A DNA stretch of 64,000 nucleotides from Mesobacillus sp. S13 (GTDB lineage Bacteria > Bacillota > Bacilli > Bacillales > Cytobacillaceae). The notes under the pieces were generated by a model. That model made no database searches. It was not told the origin of the DNA and saw nothing but the letters and a program-made list of their open reading frames with translations. Below are positions 60,269-64,000 of this stretch, piece after piece; position 1 is the first letter of the stretch, and each line of letters opens with the position of its first letter. The position numbers were made by a program, and so were the translations under genes. The stretch spans positions 544,001 through 608,000 of the forward strand of contig NZ_CP084622.1 in NCBI RefSeq assembly GCF_020422885.1, read 5' to 3'.

Positions 60269-61096
60269 ATGACAATTAAATCGGCGGTTATTGAGAGTTT
60301 TACGGAGTATTCACAGTTTGGTTCGTTGAAGGAGTTTAACAATCATTTTGAGATGTGGATGGCGGATAAGAAGCGTTTTTTCAGTAAGGGTGAGTTGATT
60401 GGTCTGAAGCGGCTGGCTCGTTTTGCTGCAAAGGTTCCTGGAGTGGCGAATGCCAAGATTGGGACGGTGCTGAAGGCGATTTATGAGGAGTATAGGGAGA
60501 TGGGGATTTCCCGTTCTACTTTTAAGAGGATGATCTTGAAGGCTAGTGAGATTGGTATTTTCACTGTATATGAAACGGCGCGCAAGAACGGGTCACAGTC
60601 TAGCAACCTGTATGTATTCAATCGTTTCCCGATGAATGAACTACCGGATGGCGATCAATTGAGCCACCAATATAAAACTATCATTCCTTCTGAAACTAAC
60701 ATTAAAAAGAATAATAAACGTGAAGAAAAGGCTGCTGAAGAACAATCATTCAAAATCCAGGAATCAAAACCCGTTGCTGACCAAACACCTGAAAATTATC
60801 TTTTTGTCAGTGACCGGGTACCAAATGAATTCGTCAATCTTGTAAAATACTTTTTCCCAGCCGCAAAGTCAATCGAAGAATTCTGGCGAATGAGCATGGT
60901 CGCTGCCTACCGTAACAACTATGAACAAGAAGCAGATCTCCTGTTATCTGTTTCCCTTGACTCCTTCAAACAGCTCGTAAGGAAGTTGAAATCGAAGGTG
61001 GAAGTGAAGAATCCGATTGCTTATTTTACCGGGATTTTGAACAAGAAGTTCCAGGAGCGTTATTTTGAGGAGCTATATGATATGAAAGTCGGTTGA
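60269..61096 (+). CDS. Winged-helix-like protein of replication/regulation type
   Basis: The 275-residue protein contains SKGELIGLKRLARFAAKVPGVANAKIGTVLKAIYEEYREMGISRSTFKRMILKASEIGIFTVYETARKNG, which looks like a DNA-binding winged helix with a charged linker after it. The C-terminal half (RMSMVAAYRNNYE, IAYFTGILNKKFQER) resembles replication or primase-associated proteins of Bacillus plasmids and phages. I cannot name the family. AAAGGGTGG lies upstream of ATG 60269. Confidence 0.6.
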   Translation: MTIKSAVIESFTEYSQFGSLKEFNNHFEMWMADKKRFFSKGELIGLKRLARFAAKVPGVANAKIGTVLKAIYEEYREMGISRSTFKRMILKASEIGIFTVYETARKNGSQSSNLYVFNRFPMNELPDGDQLSHQYKTIIPSETNIKKNNKREEKAAEEQSFKIQESKPVADQTPENYLFVSDRVPNEFVNLVKYFFPAAKSIEEFWRMSMVAAYRNNYEQEADLLLSVSLDSFKQLVRKLKSKVEVKNPIAYFTGILNKKFQERYFEELYDMKVG

Positions 61097-61472
61097 AACT
61101 CGGTAATCATATTCACGGGGGTCATTTCATTTCTTGAAAAGGGATGTTGTGCTGAGCGATTGGTAATCTGCCTATCCATACCAATCGAATTAATAATAAA
61201 AGATACATAGAACAGAACTGTTACTGTATGTCTATGCCGGAGAGGAACTGATTTTACACTGGTCAATTGGACTTTTGTTAAAAATCAAGTTTAGTCACCG
61301 AATCTATTGGGTAAAAAGACCTTGATTTCTAACTGGTTAAATCATCCTTTTAACCTATATTCAGGTAATGATATTTAATTAAAAAACGTTCTCAACTATA
61401 ATGAAGTGTATGGAAAACTTCACCAACTCATTGGTGTTGTTTGTAAATTTTTTTAACGGGAAGTGAAGGTCC
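61097..61472. other. Intergenic region upstream of the type VII-associated cluster
   Basis: It contains no gene. Near 61425 an ACCAACTCATTGGTGTTG hairpin lies just before the next gene and may form part of its leader. The rest is AT-rich. Confidence 0.45.
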
Positions 61473-62711
61473 TTGTCTTCAAAAATTGTATTCAACATCA
61501 ATGATATCAATAATTCCGTTTCAGGCTTGAGTCAAACGATTAGCAGGCTGCAAAGTTTCGAGAATAGGATTTCTGGAGTAAGAAGCAGCGTTGATCCGCG
61601 AATACTTGGACGCAATGGGATTAGCGGCCAGTTTCGGCGTGCTTCGGCTTCCACAGACCGAATCGAAATGCATATGAAGCAGCTGAAGTCTTTTACCATT
61701 CAATCCGCCGACCGTTATGCGAATTCGGAAAACCGGGTGAATCGCCAGGCAGACGCTGTCAATAAAGCGATTGAGGCGGCAAGGAAACAGATTGATGGGC
61801 ACTTTGCCAGTAATTTATATGAAACGTACAATAATACTTATGGCAGATGGGTGGACTTCCTGCATGGTGCTCAATATTCTGCTGGTGCAGGACTCATGCA
61901 CCTGCTTGGATTCAGGTTCGCGGATATTGATGGAGTACTGCGCAAGTTCCAGGTAGTCGATGATGTTTTACTGGGTAAAATGCGATTGCCTATGGCTAGC
62001 ATAATTCATAGGATTGAAAGCTCTAAAATGAATATGCTTGCACGGTTGATGGTCAGTCCTACCAGAGCCTTTAGCAAAAAAACCTTATCTGAACTTATTT
62101 ATAAGCGGGCGGCCAATTATTTTCCGAAAGATATAGCAGGCCTTAGCAACAGCGTTTCCAAGCTTATGGATGATGCCAAAAGCGGAACGATGCTTAATGC
62201 AGTGAAAAATAATGCGGGTAGTGTATTGAAAAACGGATTAAGACTTGGAAAATCAAATGCCGCACTGGCCGTACTGATAACAGCGGGAGCCGAGACAATT
62301 GGCGCAGGGATTAAAATTACCGAAAATTATAACATGTATAGCGGCGAGAAATTGAAAGAAGAAAACGCGAAAGTGGTAGGCAGTGCCGTATATAAAACGA
62401 CGGTTGTTTCTGCAACCTCTGTCGCTGGAGCAGTAGCAGGCGGGGCTCTTCTAAGTGTGTTCGGCCCTGTAGGCACAGTTGTCGGTGCTTCTATCGGAGG
62501 GTTTGTAGGCAGCTGGGTTGGCGACAAGATTGCTGACAAAACTCCTGCATGGGTTGATAAAACAGCCCTGCATTTTAAAGATGGAATCCATAAAGGAACC
62601 GAGGCGATTGCTTCAGGTGTCAGCAAGGTAAAGGATGGTTTTAATAATGTAAAAGAACATGCTTCAGGCCTTTTGAGCGGAGCAAAATCAATCCTTGGAT
62701 TTGGGGGCTAG
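61473..62711 (+). CDS. Type VII-associated LXG/WXG-like protein with glycine-zipper region (YfjB-like)
   Basis: The 412-residue protein has an N-terminal helical, WXG/LXG-like part (residues 1-110: INDINNSVSGLSQTISRLQSF, KQLKSFTIQSADRYANSENRV). A long helical middle and a glycine-rich hydrophobic end follow (ATSVAGAVAGGALLSVFGPVGTVVGASIGGFVGSWVG, about 310-350), a glycine-zipper pattern that could insert into membranes. In B. subtilis the YfjB product has about this length and lies before similar genes. The start is TTG at 61473. Confidence 0.65.
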   Translation: MSSKIVFNINDINNSVSGLSQTISRLQSFENRISGVRSSVDPRILGRNGISGQFRRASASTDRIEMHMKQLKSFTIQSADRYANSENRVNRQADAVNKAIEAARKQIDGHFASNLYETYNNTYGRWVDFLHGAQYSAGAGLMHLLGFRFADIDGVLRKFQVVDDVLLGKMRLPMASIIHRIESSKMNMLARLMVSPTRAFSKKTLSELIYKRAANYFPKDIAGLSNSVSKLMDDAKSGTMLNAVKNNAGSVLKNGLRLGKSNAALAVLITAGAETIGAGIKITENYNMYSGEKLKEENAKVVGSAVYKTTVVSATSVAGAVAGGALLSVFGPVGTVVGASIGGFVGSWVGDKIADKTPAWVDKTALHFKDGIHKGTEAIASGVSKVKDGFNNVKEHASGLLSGAKSILGFGG

Positions 62712-62720
62712 GAGGGAAAC

Positions 62721-63503
62721 ATGGATAAAATTTCACTTTCTATTGAGGAATTAATTTATTGTTTTTACAGCGAAGGATATTTTGAGCAGGGGAATGCCTT
62801 GAAGCAGGTTTATTTTGGGGAACTGGACGATGAAAAAATGGATCTTTTGCTGCAAATCTCGACTCGTTCGCTTCTGTCGAAAGATCTCTTGATATACAAA
62901 AATCATAAGTTTACGCTAGTGGAAGAGCTGGCAGAGGTCATCTCCATGTTAAATTACTCAGACCAATCAATCAAAGCTTCCCGTCATGGGGAAGAAGGCG
63001 GGGAGGAGTCGGTTTCCTTCCATTTCAATGGAAAGACGGTCCTCCAGCATTCTCTGCTTTATGATGAGCAGGTACATGTTTTTGAAATAGTATCTGCAGA
63101 AATGGCGGGAGAGATCATATCTGGATTTTACCGAATAAGTAATCAAAGCAGTAGCAGCGGATTTGAAATAAGCCAGCCTGAATTCGAACAGATGCTGGAC
63201 TCGCTGGAAGATAATCAAAAGCTCTTCGGTCTCCCTGTGATGGAGGGGGAAAAGCAGCAATTCTATCAAACACTGAAAACAACAAATGGCCAGTTAAATA
63301 CGCTGCTATTTATGGAGTTCACTGAGCAAAAGGAACCAGTAGCAAAGAATGTGGTGTTATTTACAAACGATCGCAAGAATAACTGGATCATTGAAAAAAA
63401 TGAGGATGCTTTTTATGTGAACCAGTGCGATAGCAGTAAAGTGGACCTATTAATCAAAGAAAATGTCATAGAGTCATTGGAAAAGGTGCCATATGGAAAA
63501 TGA
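62721..63503 (+). CDS. YfjC-like protein of a type VII-associated cluster
   Basis: The 260-residue protein begins MDKISLSIEELIYCFYSEGYFEQGNALKQVYFGELD. It has two alpha/beta halves and is hydrophilic without signal or membrane segments. By order (9 bases after the YfjB-like gene) and length it fits YfjC of B. subtilis. An EspG-like chaperone role is a guess. AGGAGG precedes the ATG. Confidence 0.6.
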   Translation: MDKISLSIEELIYCFYSEGYFEQGNALKQVYFGELDDEKMDLLLQISTRSLLSKDLLIYKNHKFTLVEELAEVISMLNYSDQSIKASRHGEEGGEESVSFHFNGKTVLQHSLLYDEQVHVFEIVSAEMAGEIISGFYRISNQSSSSGFEISQPEFEQMLDSLEDNQKLFGLPVMEGEKQQFYQTLKTTNGQLNTLLFMEFTEQKEPVAKNVVLFTNDRKNNWIIEKNEDAFYVNQCDSSKVDLLIKENVIESLEKVPYGK

Positions 63504-64000
63504 AATGCAAGAGAATAATATAAAAGTTTACGATGATCGAGTAGAGGTAGTTTACACCAGCGGAGGGGCAGGCTGTCTGTTGACTGCTGGCGGTATCATG
63601 TTCTTGGCATCCCTCTTCATCTTATTTTACATAGTTCCTACATCAGGGGTAGTAAGAGCATTTATAGGAGTGATAATTGGAGGCATTGGCTTCTTGTTTA
63701 TCAGCACAATGTTGATAAAAGTGTTAAGAGCTATCCTAACCGGAAAGGCAGTATATACAGTTCAGGATGGATATTTTAAAGGGAAAAACAAGGCAGTCCG
63801 GATTGATGAAATCACAGATATGAAATGGGCTGGCAGTTCATTGAAGTATCTGGCAATCAAAACGACAAATAAAAAGACCGTCAAGTTATCTTCTTATAAC
63901 CTTGTTCCTGAAGAGAAAGTGAACCAGGTGATTAATGATTATGTCGTTCCATATGCGACCCCAGAATTTAAGGAGAACTGGAATAAGCGTATGAGCAATA
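63493..64000 (+). CDS. YfjD-like (DUF5381) membrane protein, 3' end outside the window
   Basis: The frame begins at ATG 63493, overlapping the stop of the previous gene by 11 bases, and stays open to the window edge (169 codons). It has two membrane helices (LLTAGGIMFLASLFILFYIV, FIGVIIGGIGFLFISTML) followed by a PH-like soluble part (YTVQDGYFKGKNKAVRIDEITDMKW). This is the layout of YfjD/DUF5381 proteins of B. subtilis, which lie after yfjBC. Confidence 0.68.
   Translation, partial: MENEMQENNIKVYDDRVEVVYTSGGAGCLLTAGGIMFLASLFILFYIVPTSGVVRAFIGVIIGGIGFLFISTMLIKVLRAILTGKAVYTVQDGYFKGKNKAVRIDEITDMKWAGSSLKYLAIKTTNKKTVKLSSYNLVPEEKVNQVINDYVVPYATPEFKENWNKRMSN

Noticed and set aside
1..64000. tRNA or rRNA genes and attachment sites at the island edges
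   Set aside because: I found no tRNA-like cloverleaf with TTCGA-type arms or rRNA sequence, and no direct repeat that clearly brackets the defence island.

Overview
The window looks like a chromosomal stretch of a Bacillaceae bacterium (Bacillus, Mesobacillus or a close relative). The grounds are strong AGGAGG-type ribosome binding sites, frequent TTG and GTG starts, an RsbR/RsbT-type stress-signalling cluster, a CspC-like cold-shock protein, a split FeoB, a sucrose scrRABK cluster, YfjB/C/D-like genes and several Bacillus-type interspersed repeats. I see no rRNA, tRNA or CRISPR array.

Layout. Positions 1-6.4 kb are an AT-rich accessory stretch. It holds an RraB-like protein, a frameshifted quinone oxidoreductase, a bacteriocin-like operon (short peptide, small membrane protein with an apparent ATT start, secreted protein resembling geobacillin 26), an orphan immunity-like protein, and many degenerate copies of a small interspersed repeat. 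From 6.3 to 11.8 kb are ordinary metabolic and regulatory genes: PadR, thioesterase, quinone reductase, nitroreductase, GyrI-like, Nudix, lipoprotein, GNAT and thioredoxin-like. From 12 to 19.1 kb is a signalling cluster: two STAS proteins, an RsbT-like kinase, two MpsC-family proteins with a duplicated domain, an MFS transporter and a coiled-coil membrane protein. From 19.4 to 23 kb come a PPOX flavoprotein, a rubredoxin-like/beta-lactamase-fold protein and a molybdopterin oxidoreductase fused to a cytochrome b-like membrane part. From 23.1 to 28.3 kb is the sucrose operon, bracketed by two same-orientation copies of a composite hairpin repeat. From 28.8 to 42.7 kb are a CPBP-like protein, feoA with split feoB, acyl-ACP desaturase, cspC, a second RraB, a YgjP-type metallopeptidase, a TspO-like pseudogene, a sortase with its own MPETG-bearing substrate, and an XRE-cupin/MFS/ornithine-cyclodeaminase group.

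From 43 to 59 kb is a defence island. It contains HerA-NurA, an OLD-like ATPase/TOPRIM nuclease with a D12-class adenine methylase, a DUF2075 helicase with a nuclease-like N terminus, a UvrD-type helicase with a Cas4/AddB-like iron-sulfur nuclease end followed by EVE-like, HEIGH-metallopeptidase and GIY-YIG-like proteins, and DarT-DarG. A relic resembling a phage terminase C terminus lies just before darT. After the island are an XRE/dsRBD-like gene pair, a replication-type winged-helix-like protein and the start of a cluster like B. subtilis yfjBCD (type VII secretion-associated).

The best candidates for something undescribed are the four-gene block at 51.9-56.8 kb, the methylase/OLD nuclease pair, the XRE/dsRBD pair, the bacteriocin-like operon and the REP-like repeat families. 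All functions are read from sequence motifs and general family knowledge; no searches were run.
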